A stretch of DNA of 33,273 nt from Bacteroidia bacterium (lineage in GTDB: Bacteria; Bacteroidota; Bacteroidia; JAIBAJ01), in the NCBI GenBank assembly GCA_019695265.1, contig JAIBAJ010000027.1:1-33273 (forward strand). The letters are read 5' to 3'. A program made the position numbers and the translations under genes. This document shows positions 14,382 to 23,012 of the stretch, piece after piece (the stretch's first letter is position 1; each line of letters begins with the position of its first letter). Below the pieces are notes generated by a model. It was not told the origin of the DNA and did no database searches. It saw only the letters and a list, made by a program, of their open reading frames with translations.

Positions 14382-17300
14382 ATGTTGTATTCAATAGTTA
14401 TGTCGCGTGCTTTCCAAGCCTGTAGCAGGATTTGGATGGGAATAGTCCTGTTGGTGGTGCTGGGCTATCCGATGGCTCAAGCCCAAAAAACAAGCATATA
14501 CCTGGATGCTGAAAGTGACTTTAAAACAGGGGTAGAGCTTTTTCAAAAGGAGAAATATACTTCTTCTCAGCGTCAGTTCGAAAAGTTTTTACGTAAGCCT
14601 ATTCCTGCACACCACAGCGATGATATTCGGGCTACAGCGGAATATTATGTTGCAGCCTGTACCTATGAAAATTTTAATAAGGATGCAGAAATAAGGCTAT
14701 TGAATTTTATTCAAGCTAATCCTTCAAGCCCAAAAGTGAATAATGCCAAATTTTTACTTGGGAAGTTGAACTATCGAAATAAGGATTATAAGAATACCTT
14801 AATTTGGTTGGGACAGGTAGATGTTTACAAGTTAAGCGATGTGGAGCAAGCCGAGTATTACTTTAAAAGTGGGTATGCTCATTTTCAAAACGAGGATTAT
14901 GACAAAGCTAAAGGTAGTTTCAAGGAAGTAAAGGATTTTAGTACCAAATATGGAGCCCCTTCCTTGTATTATTATTCACATATTATTTATACCGAGAAGA
15001 AATATGAAACAGCTTATTTAGGATTTAAAAAATTGGAAGAGGATGAGGTATTTGCACCCATTGTTCCATTTTATATGGCTCAGATTTTATATTTACAAGA
15101 GAAGTATGATGAGCTTATTGCCTATGCTCCGCCTTTGTTGAAATCAAGCAATACCAAACGTACACCTGAAATTGCCAAAATATTAGGGGAGGCCTATTAT
15201 AGACAAGGAAAGTACCAGGAAAGTATTTCGTATTTAGAGCAGTTTCAGGAAAAATCCGGAAGAAGCAGTCGAATGGATCGCTACCAGTTGGGATATGCCT
15301 ATTACATGACGAAAAATTATCCGGATGCAGTTAAGAATTTTGAAACGGTTGTGAATTCGGATGATAGCTTAACACAATTAGCCAATTATCATACAGGGGA
15401 TTGTTATTTGAAAATGGGGAATAAGCCATTTGCCAGAAACTCTTTTAAGCTAGCTGCCAAACCTGATTTTTACAGAGATATTAAAGAAGATGCTTTGTTT
15501 AATTATGCCAAGTTGGCCTATGACCTAAGTTACAATCCATACAATGAAGCCATTGTTGCTTTAGAAGATTATTTGAAGAAATTTCCGGATAGTCCAAGAC
15601 ACAATGAAGTATATGATTTTCTCACTGAAATTTATGTAAGTACTCGAAATTACGATGCCGCCTTGGCATCTATGGACAAGATAAACCCTAAAAGTTCTAA
15701 GTTGCAATTAACCTACCAAAAGGTGGCCTATTATCGTGGAATTGAGCATTTTCAAAACAGTGATTATCCATCTTCAATAGAGTTGCTTGACAAATCGATG
15801 GCTTTTCCAATGGATAAAACCATGGTTGCGGAGGCTACTTTTTGGAAGGGAGATGCCTATTATCGCTTGGGTAACTACGGTTTGGCAAAAAAGTTCTATC
15901 AGGAATACCTCAATTTGGGTGAGGATATCCAAGGCGATCTTTATCCAATGGCTGAATATGGTTTAGGCTATTGCTTTTTTAAAGAAGAAAAATATACGGC
16001 TTCTTCTGAACATTTCAGAAAGTTTATCAAAGTGAAGGGCGAAATTCAAGATAAAACTGTTGCAGATGCTTGCTTAAGAACCGGCGATTGTCATTATGCA
16101 GTCAGAGATTTTGGAGGGGCCATAGATTACTATGATAAAGCAATACGGATTGGAAAACAAGATGTAGATTATGCCATGTTTCAAGTAGCATTATGTTATG
16201 GGGTTCAAGGCAAGTTTAATAGCAAAATGGAAATGTTGAAAGCCTTATTGCAACAAGATAAAACCAGGTTTAGGGCAGATGCCAGTTATGAACTTGCAGA
16301 GACCTACTTGTTACAAGAGGATTATGTGAATGCAGAGAAGTATTATCAATTGCTTTTGAAAGAAAATCCGGATAGTAGATTTGCAAAATCTGCCTTGTTA
16401 GGCGTGGCTTTAATCTATTACAACAGCAACCAGGACGACAAGGCCTTGCCGGCATTTAAAAAGGTAATTGAATCTTATCCGGGTACTCCGGAGGCCAATG
16501 AAGCCATATTAAAGATTCAGAAAATTTATGTTGATAACGGAGACATTGATCAATTTGAGGAATATACAAAGAGCAGAAATATAACCGGGATTGCTCAAAG
16601 CAGGTTAGATAGTGCCACTTATGAAACAGCAGAAAAGTTGTTTTTAAAATCAGAATTTGCAAAGGCCTCTGCAACATTTGGAACCTACCTGAAGAAATTT
16701 CCTAATGGATTCTTTTTCTTGAAAGCCTTATTTGGTAAAGCAGAAAGCGATTACAATACTAAACAATTGGATTCTGCCTATGTTTCATACCATAAAATAA
16801 GCCAGTTGCCCAAAAATGATTTTACCGAAAAATCTCTGGTTCGATCTGCAGGTATCTTGTACAACCAGGGAAAATATGGAGAGGCTGCAACCTCTTATGC
16901 AATTTTGGAGGAAGCAGGTGAAATTCCAGAGAACCTATTAATGGCTAGAACCTATTTAATGCGTTGTTATGAGAAACTGAAGAACTGGGAGAAGGCCGAT
17001 TTATATGCTACCATTCTATTAAAGGAGCCCAAATTGTCACCGGAAGTAAGCATGGAATCTAAACTTGTAATTGCAAATTCTTCCTTGGAACGAAAGCAAT
17101 TTGAAAAGGCACTTTTGGATTTCGAAGTGGTAAGAAGAAATAACTTATCTAAAACAGGAGCAGAGGCAGAGTATAATATCGCTTATATTCAATATGTATT
17201 AGACAGGAACAAGGATTGTGAGAAATCTTGTTTTGATTTGATTAATAATTTCCCTTCTTATGAAACCTGGTTAGCAAAGGGCTTTTTATTGTTGTCTGAT

Positions 17301-17525
17301 AATTATTTAAAAATGAATGATACCTACCAGGCTAAGTTTGCTTTGCAAAGTATGATTGAAAACAGCGACGATATAGAAGCGGTAAAAGTGGCAAAAGAAA
17401 AATTAACGGCCATTATCGCTATGGAGGAGAAAGCAAACCAGCCCAAGGCTGAACAACCAATGGAAATCCAAATGAAACCGGAGGATGAAGGTTTGGAAGT
17501 ATTACCAGAAATAAAAAATGAATAA
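14382..17525 (+). CDS. Large secreted TPR-repeat protein
   Basis: A 1047-residue protein with an N-terminal signal peptide (hydrophobic core IWMGIVLLVVLGYPM, cleavage likely after AQAQ, about residue 35). Nearly all the rest is tetratricopeptide-type helical repeats, for example GEAYYRQGKYQESISYLEQF, LGYAYYMTKNYPDAVKNFET, GDAYYRLGNYGLAKKFYQEY and AETYLLQEDYVNAEKYYQLL. I count well over a dozen units. A charged tail (EKANQPKAEQPMEIQMKPED) follows. It should be periplasmic and act as a protein-interaction scaffold. An in-frame ATG at 14400 is an alternative start. Its stop overlaps the next start (TAATG), and the operon ends with a beta-barrel, so a role in an envelope complex is plausible. No enzymatic domain is seen. 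Confidence 0.88.
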   Translation: MLYSIVMSRAFQACSRIWMGIVLLVVLGYPMAQAQKTSIYLDAESDFKTGVELFQKEKYTSSQRQFEKFLRKPIPAHHSDDIRATAEYYVAACTYENFNKDAEIRLLNFIQANPSSPKVNNAKFLLGKLNYRNKDYKNTLIWLGQVDVYKLSDVEQAEYYFKSGYAHFQNEDYDKAKGSFKEVKDFSTKYGAPSLYYYSHIIYTEKKYETAYLGFKKLEEDEVFAPIVPFYMAQILYLQEKYDELIAYAPPLLKSSNTKRTPEIAKILGEAYYRQGKYQESISYLEQFQEKSGRSSRMDRYQLGYAYYMTKNYPDAVKNFETVVNSDDSLTQLANYHTGDCYLKMGNKPFARNSFKLAAKPDFYRDIKEDALFNYAKLAYDLSYNPYNEAIVALEDYLKKFPDSPRHNEVYDFLTEIYVSTRNYDAALASMDKINPKSSKLQLTYQKVAYYRGIEHFQNSDYPSSIELLDKSMAFPMDKTMVAEATFWKGDAYYRLGNYGLAKKFYQEYLNLGEDIQGDLYPMAEYGLGYCFFKEEKYTASSEHFRKFIKVKGEIQDKTVADACLRTGDCHYAVRDFGGAIDYYDKAIRIGKQDVDYAMFQVALCYGVQGKFNSKMEMLKALLQQDKTRFRADASYELAETYLLQEDYVNAEKYYQLLLKENPDSRFAKSALLGVALIYYNSNQDDKALPAFKKVIESYPGTPEANEAILKIQKIYVDNGDIDQFEEYTKSRNITGIAQSRLDSATYETAEKLFLKSEFAKASATFGTYLKKFPNGFFFLKALFGKAESDYNTKQLDSAYVSYHKISQLPKNDFTEKSLVRSAGILYNQGKYGEAATSYAILEEAGEIPENLLMARTYLMRCYEKLKNWEKADLYATILLKEPKLSPEVSMESKLVIANSSLERKQFEKALLDFEVVRRNNLSKTGAEAEYNIAYIQYVLDRNKDCEKSCFDLINNFPSYETWLAKGFLLLSDNYLKMNDTYQAKFALQSMIENSDDIEAVKVAKEKLTAIIAMEEKANQPKAEQPMEIQMKPEDEGLEVLPEIKNE

Positions 17526-17857
17526 TGTGGAGAATTCTTCAAAATAGCATGATTTTGTTTTTAGGAATTGCCTTTGTAGTGCATATTTATGTGCCTATGG
17601 CTCAACCTTCCAACGAATCAAACCTCAGCCATATCATTCATCTGCTAAGTTATGGTTCTTGTGGATTAGCCTTTATTTCCAATTATTCCATCAAGAAATG
17701 GATGTATGGAATTGGAGCAATTTACCCGTTTATATATCATTTAAATTGTGCTATTCACCAATGGCAAGATTTTGGAAAATTTAGTCCGGTGTGTTGGTTG
17801 GTGGTTGTAATGATGCCTGCAGGCTTAGTTGTATTATTAAAATTGGAGCAAAAATGA
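17525..17857 (+). CDS. Small membrane protein between TPR and barrel genes
   Basis: A 110-residue inner-membrane protein with four hydrophobic helices (about 8-24, 37-55, 60-73 and 86-105) and a His/Cys-containing loop (FIYHLNCAIHQWQDFGKFSP). No family was recognised. It overlaps the TPR gene by one base (TAATG) and the barrel gene by four (ATGA), which fixes both ends and argues that it is real. It is presumably part of the same envelope system. Confidence 0.65.
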   Translation: MWRILQNSMILFLGIAFVVHIYVPMAQPSNESNLSHIIHLLSYGSCGLAFISNYSIKKWMYGIGAIYPFIYHLNCAIHQWQDFGKFSPVCWLVVVMMPAGLVVLLKLEQK

Positions 17858-19599
17858 ATCGGTACCAAATCCCATACTATCGTTTGAAACATCTTTCACT
17901 GCTTTTTCTTGCAGCCGTGTTCCCCGGTATTTTGCTTTCTCAAAATCAAATTCCGGATAGTCTTAATATTCTGATATTGAAGAATTATAAGCCTCAGGTT
18001 AATGATGCCAATAAAATGAATGTTTCTCCGGAATCACCACCGGTTTCTGATTCAAAACCTCGATTGGATTATTCGGTTTTGAATAAGCAATTTGCAACCG
18101 GATTTGATCCCGAACCTATAAATCCGGCTAAAATGCAAAATGAACCGGTTAAGAAATTGGGCATTGGATACGTAAAAGTTGGATTCGGAAATTATACCAT
18201 GCCAACCGGTGAAGCATATTTGGCAAATAAACGATCTAAAACATATCATTACGGAATTGGAATTAAACACCTGTCAAGTTTAGGTCAATTGAAAAATACA
18301 TGGTATAGCGGTTTTAGTGATAACCATGTGGATGCCTGGGGTAAGTATTTTGTTGGTAAAATGGTGTTGAATGCTGAAGTAAATTATGACCGCAATGTGG
18401 TTAGGTACTATGGCTTTAATCCACCCGATTCCATAGAAATCAATAAAACGGATTGGAGAAATATTTTACAGCATGTTCAAGCCAATGTCGGACTTTCAGA
18501 TAATAACCCTTCAGGTAAATCTATTTTCGATGGGTTAAAGATTAGTTACCACCATTATAGATCGAATCGTCCGGGTATCGAAAACAATGTCTTAGTGGAT
18601 GGAAGGCTTAAATATTTGCTAAAGGAAAAGAAAAGTGAATCAACTAGTCAAGGACCTAATGCTGCAATAGAAAGTAGTAAGTTCGGATTGGGAATTTGGG
18701 CTGACTATTACCAGTTTCAAGCTGCTACTATCTCCATTAACCAACCCAATACCTTGTTAGGAATTTCCCCCGGATTCGTTTATCAATCAAAAAACTGGGG
18801 TCTGGAAATTGGTGGTAGTTTGGTTTGGGATATAAAAAACAGTGGCACCAACTCTCATATTTACCCCAATGCTAAGGTTCGATTAAGTTTAGTTGAAGAT
18901 TTATTGGGTATTTACGCAGGAGTAAAGGGTGGCTTGGAGCGTAATAGCTTAAGGAATTTCTCTTCTCAAAATCCATTTTATTCCATTTATACCGACTCAG
19001 CCAGTTTTAATATGTCAACCAATACCTCTACTACCTATGACGCGTATGGTGGACTTCAAGGTAAATTTTCATCCAATACTTCATTTAAGTTGGAGATGCA
19101 CGGACAAGGTGTAAGAAATTTGGCATTGTTCGTAAACGATACTAGTGGAAATGGAAACTATTTCAATGTTGTTTACGATAATGGTACGGTTTTAAATCCT
19201 CATTTGGAGGCCAGTTTTCTGCAAAAGGAAAAGCTTAGTATTTTCTTTAAGTTCGATTACTTCCACTACATACTTGATCATGAATTAAAGGCCTGGCATC
19301 GGCCGAATGTAAATTCCGGTTTGTCCGCTAATTACAATATTCAAGATAAATTTATACTGAAAGCAGAAGTGTATTATATAAGCAGGCAGTTTGCTCGTAC
19401 GTATGACACCTTGAACAATGTGATTCCCTTTCGAATTAAGGGTCTGGCCGATATTAATTTAGGACTTGAGTATCGTTTTAATAAGAAATTTGGTGCCTGG
19501 ATAAGTTTGAATAATATTGCTGCCTATCGCTATCAACGGTGGTATCAATATCCAAGTCAACGGTTTAATTTTATGATTGGAGCAACTGCTAACTTCTAA
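17854..19599 (+). CDS. Outer-membrane beta-barrel protein, TonB-receptor-like annotation group
   Basis: A 581-residue precursor with a signal peptide (LSLLFLAAVFPGILLSQNQ, about residues 13-31) and a short periplasmic segment (KNYKPQVNDANKMNVSPESP). A barrel of many alternating strands runs from about residue 110 to the C-terminal aromatic end (FNFMIGATANF). Motifs such as KLGIGYVKVGFGNYTMPTGE and KTYHYGIGIKHLSS recall Bacteroidota barrels commonly labelled TonB-dependent receptor. No clear plug domain is visible, so that label is doubtful. The ATG at 17854 overlaps the previous stop as ATGA; an upstream in-frame ATG at 17791 lies inside the previous gene. It is the last gene of a coupled operon with the TPR protein, which may be its periplasmic partner. 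Confidence 0.8.
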   Translation: MNRYQIPYYRLKHLSLLFLAAVFPGILLSQNQIPDSLNILILKNYKPQVNDANKMNVSPESPPVSDSKPRLDYSVLNKQFATGFDPEPINPAKMQNEPVKKLGIGYVKVGFGNYTMPTGEAYLANKRSKTYHYGIGIKHLSSLGQLKNTWYSGFSDNHVDAWGKYFVGKMVLNAEVNYDRNVVRYYGFNPPDSIEINKTDWRNILQHVQANVGLSDNNPSGKSIFDGLKISYHHYRSNRPGIENNVLVDGRLKYLLKEKKSESTSQGPNAAIESSKFGLGIWADYYQFQAATISINQPNTLLGISPGFVYQSKNWGLEIGGSLVWDIKNSGTNSHIYPNAKVRLSLVEDLLGIYAGVKGGLERNSLRNFSSQNPFYSIYTDSASFNMSTNTSTTYDAYGGLQGKFSSNTSFKLEMHGQGVRNLALFVNDTSGNGNYFNVVYDNGTVLNPHLEASFLQKEKLSIFFKFDYFHYILDHELKAWHRPNVNSGLSANYNIQDKFILKAEVYYISRQFARTYDTLNNVIPFRIKGLADINLGLEYRFNKKFGAWISLNNIAAYRYQRWYQYPSQRFNFMIGATANF

Positions 19600-20474
19600 T
19601 GGTCTACAGGTTCTATATGAACCAATACATGTTCTAGTGAAGGTAGTTCATGGTATAGTTTAGCTTGTAACCGATGGGCAATTTCGTGACCTGTTCTAAC
19701 ACTTAGGTTGCCGTCAACGCAGGCATGTAAATCCACATGATATTTCATGCCTACCTTGCGGACATAGCATTTTTCAGTATCTTGAACTCCTTCTACGGTG
19801 ATTGAAATAGTCCTAATTTGTTCAATAAGCTCAGAATCCAATTGTTCGTCCATAATTTCACCCAAGGCGGGTCTTAGGATTCTATATCCGTTGTATAGAA
19901 TTATTCCGGATGAAAAAAGGGCAGCCCAATCATCTGCAACCTCAAAACCTTTCCCAAATACAATGGCAATTGAAATACCTGTAAATGCCATAATGGATGT
20001 GATGGCATCACTGCGGTGGTGCCAGGCGTCAGCAAGTAATGCAGTGCTATTTGTTTGTTTGCTTTTATGCAAGACATATTGGAATGAAAGTTCTTTCCAT
20101 AAAATTATCCCACCCAATACTACCAACGTATACCAGTGAGGACCTTCATCCGGATGTAGAATGTTTTGCACGCTCTGATAAGCAATAATAAATGCAGAAA
20201 TGGCTATAAAGCCAACAATCAAAAAGGCGAAAAGAGGCTCAGCCCTTCCATGCCCATACGGATGGTTTTCATCGGCAGGACGGTTGGCATAACGAAGTCC
20301 AAGTAAAATCAAAATGGATGAGAAAACATCCGAAGTTGATTCGATTGCATCCGCTATTAAGGCATACGAATTGCCTAAATAACCGGTAATCCATTTAAGT
20401 ATGGCCAACAATAAATTTCCTAAAATGCTAAAATAGGCTGATCCTATTGCAATTTCTTCCTTGCTCTTGGTCAT
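19596..20474 (-). CDS. Cation diffusion facilitator (CDF) metal transporter
   Basis: A 292-residue CDF family protein exporting divalent metals such as zinc, iron, cobalt or manganese in exchange for protons. Six membrane helices span about 10-205. Metal-site residues are visible in helix 2 (ADAIESTSDV: Asp42, Glu45, Asp49) and helix 5 (ADAWHHRSD: His152, Asp156), with the histidine-rich loop ENHPYGHGRAEP at 69-80. A cytoplasmic C-terminal dimerisation domain (about 215-290) carries further ligands (KYHVDLHACVDGN, LEHVLVHIEP). The metal cannot be read. Its stop codon overlaps that of the convergent barrel gene by two bases. It starts 7 bp after the upstream gene and is probably cotranscribed with it. 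Confidence 0.93.
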   Translation of the reverse strand: MTKSKEEIAIGSAYFSILGNLLLAILKWITGYLGNSYALIADAIESTSDVFSSILILLGLRYANRPADENHPYGHGRAEPLFAFLIVGFIAISAFIIAYQSVQNILHPDEGPHWYTLVVLGGIILWKELSFQYVLHKSKQTNSTALLADAWHHRSDAITSIMAFTGISIAIVFGKGFEVADDWAALFSSGIILYNGYRILRPALGEIMDEQLDSELIEQIRTISITVEGVQDTEKCYVRKVGMKYHVDLHACVDGNLSVRTGHEIAHRLQAKLYHELPSLEHVLVHIEPVDH

Positions 20475-20481
20475 TCTCTAT

Positions 20482-21345
20482 TTATATCTCTGAATCTTCT
20501 TCCACGTCAAGAATTTGACTTTTGAGTTTTGAACTCATCACCTTTTTATAGAAATTTTTTACCCGATGACCTTCACATAAATGAACCCTTCCATATTGGT
20601 TTATCAAGTACGCGGAAATTAGTACATATCCAATGGTAGTAACCATCATCAAAAATTCAGAATCTACTACAATAGTAAAATAGGAGGAAACACTAAAAAT
20701 TAAACAAGGCCAGCTGTTCCCTTTTGAATAGTTAAAGATTGCTGTTAGTAGAAAGGATTGAAAAATGGAAAAAAGCAACAATCGAATGGAAAATAATAGG
20801 TCGAAAGGATATTGAAAATTCATTAAGAGAATTAAAGAGAATCCATTTAAGATGCCAATAAGAATGGACGAACTAAAGGCTGTTGAGCTAACTTGCCAAT
20901 GAGGAAGTGCAAAACTTCTCCATCCAAAGGTGTCTGATACAGCAATACCAAGTATCGGAAAAACCCAACCAATTAGTGAAACAATGCCGGTAATTGATCG
21001 AGATCGAATAAAGGTATTTAAGGTGAAGTACTGTTCAAAAAACAAGGGATATAACAATAGGCCAATGAATAAAAAGGCTAATGGGCTGATTGCAATAGAA
21101 AGACCCGGTCCATGAAGTCCTGCCTTAGAAAAAGTGGAGTTTAGCTTTTCTTTACCACGTGGACCATAATACTTTTGGGCAGAAATAATGGCAGCAAAAA
21201 AAGAGGATAAACATGCAACAAAAAAGAAGCTTGACTTAAGCAGGCTTGGTAAAGGAAATAACAGATCAAGGGTTTTTAGGGTGAAAAGAAGGCCAACAAT
21301 AATTGAAAAATTCCAAAAAAGAAAGGTTTTCAAAGGGCGACTCAT
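20482..21345 (-). CDS. Polytopic membrane protein, CPBP-protease-like but lacking catalytic residues
   Basis: A 287-residue protein with about eight hydrophobic helices and a basic/acidic cytoplasmic tail. Residues 137-149 (SDTFGWRSFALPH) resemble motif 1 of CPBP (Abi/CAAX) intramembrane proteases, usually EExxWRGxLLP, with the paired glutamates replaced by Ser-Asp. The following helix (SSSILIGILNGFSLILL, 158-174) lacks the motif 2 histidine (WxxWHLP). I infer a catalytically dead CPBP relative, but the match is short and the protein may be unrelated. It precedes the CDF transporter by 7 bp in the same operon, so it may serve the same metal or envelope process. Confidence 0.6.
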   Translation of the reverse strand: MSRPLKTFLFWNFSIIVGLLFTLKTLDLLFPLPSLLKSSFFFVACLSSFFAAIISAQKYYGPRGKEKLNSTFSKAGLHGPGLSIAISPLAFLFIGLLLYPLFFEQYFTLNTFIRSRSITGIVSLIGWVFPILGIAVSDTFGWRSFALPHWQVSSTAFSSSILIGILNGFSLILLMNFQYPFDLLFSIRLLLFSIFQSFLLTAIFNYSKGNSWPCLIFSVSSYFTIVVDSEFLMMVTTIGYVLISAYLINQYGRVHLCEGHRVKNFYKKVMSSKLKSQILDVEEDSEI

Positions 21346-21578
21346 TGCTTGATTTCGGGAAAAATTATGGGGTTAGAAAGCAAGGGCAATGATACTAATT
21401 AATAGGCATTTAGGTTAGTTCATCAAAAAAATGATAGGCTATAAATCTAAAAGTGAAAAAGAAATCGTGAAGAGGCTTTCAGGTTAATTTTTCGGGGAAG
21501 TATTAGTAAACTGTTTTGAAGTAGTTGGAAGCCGCAATTGAATGCCAATGCAGTTGTTGATTGGAGTAATTTCTATGT

Positions 21579-21614
21579 AAAAAAAGCCCTATCCTACCGG
21601 AGGATAAGGCTTTT
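21579..21614 (-). terminator. Terminator of the universal-stress operon
   Basis: On the minus strand, AAAAGCCTTATCCT, loop CCGGT and AGGATAGGGCTTTT form a stem with one mismatch, ending in seven T residues. It lies 23 bp after the stop of the gene at 21637. Confidence 0.9.
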
Positions 21615-21636
21615 GGGGTAGTAAAAAAGGTCTAAC

Positions 21637-22047
21637 CTAATCTTCCCATTGGGAATAATCCGGTTTGCTTGGTTTTTGATCAATGGTTAATGCTTCCCCT
21701 TCGCTGTTTTGTTGTTCCAGAGTCCATTTATCGGTAACGGTTGTTTCTATCCACATTTTGCCGGATTTTCTAAATACCTGTACAGATAAGCCGTAAAGGT
21801 TTCCAAACTCCTGCTCCAATTCCGCAACTGTCATTTTGGGAGTTACTGTAATAAATCCGTCGCTATGAATGGTTCTAATTTGACCAATGGTTTTTTCAGG
21901 GTCAATAATTCCTTTCAATGGCGATAATTCTTTCACTCCATGCATTTTTTTAAAGAACTCCAACTTTAAATAGGGGTATTTTTGGTTGAAGGATTCTTGA
22001 ACCTCCGAGATTTTTCGGTCGTCCTTTATTGTCAAGATCATAAGCAT
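21637..22047 (-). CDS. Small conserved-looking protein linked to universal stress protein
   Basis: A 136-residue soluble protein of unknown function. It has no signal peptide or membrane helix. Two similar alpha/beta halves can be suspected: ISEVQESFNQKYPYLKLEFF (about 11-30) and TVAELEQEFGNLYGLSVQVF (about 76-95) share the pattern S/AE-Q-F-YP/YGL-V/EFF. The acidic tail PSKPDYSQWED ends it. The ATG at 22047 follows the stop of the upstream stress protein by one base. A longer frame starting at 22134 overlaps that gene and is unlikely. The shared operon, promoter and terminator suggest a role in the same low-oxygen or stress response. Confidence 0.7.
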   Translation of the reverse strand: MLMILTIKDDRKISEVQESFNQKYPYLKLEFFKKMHGVKELSPLKGIIDPEKTIGQIRTIHSDGFITVTPKMTVAELEQEFGNLYGLSVQVFRKSGKMWIETTVTDKWTLEQQNSEGEALTIDQKPSKPDYSQWED

Positions 22048-22048
22048 A

Positions 22049-22882
22049 TTATTTTGAGTGGTGAAATGATAAAAGTGGGATATGGGAATGAAAAGCCATT
22101 TGTTTGGTATGGCTTCGTTCAAATAGTCGATCAAAAAAACCTCTGGTCCGAACAGTCATTCCTATCATATCAGCATTAATTTCTTCTGTGTAATGGATAA
22201 TTCCTTCGGTCACATCCGAATTCTCTACTATTCTGGACCGTATTGATTGGTAACCGGAACTTTTCTTAATACTTTCGGTAAATTGATTCACCTCGTTGTA
22301 TTTGAATGGTTCCTTGTCTAAGTCGGGAGTAATGTGAAGTAATATAAGTTCGGCATGAAAAAATTGTGCTAGAAATGCCGCTCCTTCTACATTTTCATGG
22401 TCGTGTCTTTCAAAGTTAGTGGCAAAAACTATTTTTTGAATGCCTTTAAATTTGGCATGTGCAGGAATGGTTAGTACAGGAATATCTAAACTTTCAATCG
22501 TGTTTCCTGCATTGCTTCCTATTAGCAATTCCTGTAATCCGGATGCTCCCTTGGTACCCATTATGACTAACTCCGAATCCAGAGTTTTTGCCATTCGGCT
22601 TATTTCACTACTAATATCGGAAAAGCAGGTGGTTACCTTGGTTTGAATACTCATTCCCGGAAATTCTTCCTTTAACGTGTCTCTTAAGCGGTTAAGGTCA
22701 TTTTCAAGCTCCTTTACCAGTTCAAAATCTACCGGTACAACCACTTCTGCTGTGGTAACAGGTACAATGTAAGTGTGTAATAGTACAATTTCAGCCCCAA
22801 TAGTCCTGTTAAATTCCAATGCAAAGCGAATAGCATTTTCTGCTATTGGTGAAAAATCGGTTGGACAAAGTATAGTTTCCAT
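22049..22882 (-). CDS. Tandem-domain universal stress protein
   Basis: A 277-residue cytosolic protein with two USP domains (about 1-145 and 150-277). The first begins METILCPTDFSPIAENAIRF, with Asp9 near the nucleotide site, and carries the ATP-binding motif G-2x-G-9x-G-S: MGTKGASGLQELLIGSNAGN. The second (KIVFATNFERHDHENVEGAA) ends with MIGMTVRTRGFFDRLFERSH and lacks the canonical glycine motif, so it is probably not an ATP binder. USPs of this kind are induced by starvation and low oxygen. It has its own promoter with two Crp/Fnr-type palindromes (22978-23011) and is followed by a coupled small gene. It is paralogous to the gene at 23013. Confidence 0.93.
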   Translation of the reverse strand: METILCPTDFSPIAENAIRFALEFNRTIGAEIVLLHTYIVPVTTAEVVVPVDFELVKELENDLNRLRDTLKEEFPGMSIQTKVTTCFSDISSEISRMAKTLDSELVIMGTKGASGLQELLIGSNAGNTIESLDIPVLTIPAHAKFKGIQKIVFATNFERHDHENVEGAAFLAQFFHAELILLHITPDLDKEPFKYNEVNQFTESIKKSSGYQSIRSRIVENSDVTEGIIHYTEEINADMIGMTVRTRGFFDRLFERSHTKQMAFHSHIPLLSFHHSK

Positions 22883-22946
22883 TGTTTTTCTGTGCTTACT
22901 TGCAAACTGGCCTATTGATTAATGGGAAGAATAAGCCAATGAATTG

Positions 22947-23011
22947 CAAATTTCAATTGATAAATTCGATTTTGAAATGATTTCCGTCATCTGATTTACT
23001 GACTGGAATCA
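22947..23011 (-). promoter_or_regulatory. Crp/Fnr-type promoter of the first universal stress gene
   Basis: On the minus strand the -7 box is GAAATTTG (22954-22947; one change from TAnnTTTG). A TGA-N6-TCA palindrome (plus strand TGATTTCCGTCA, 22978-22989) is centred exactly 33 bp upstream of the box centre. A second one (TGACTGGAATCA, 23000-23011) is 22 bp further upstream, two helical turns away. The stress gene starts at 22882. Confidence 0.65.
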
Positions 23012-23012
23012 A

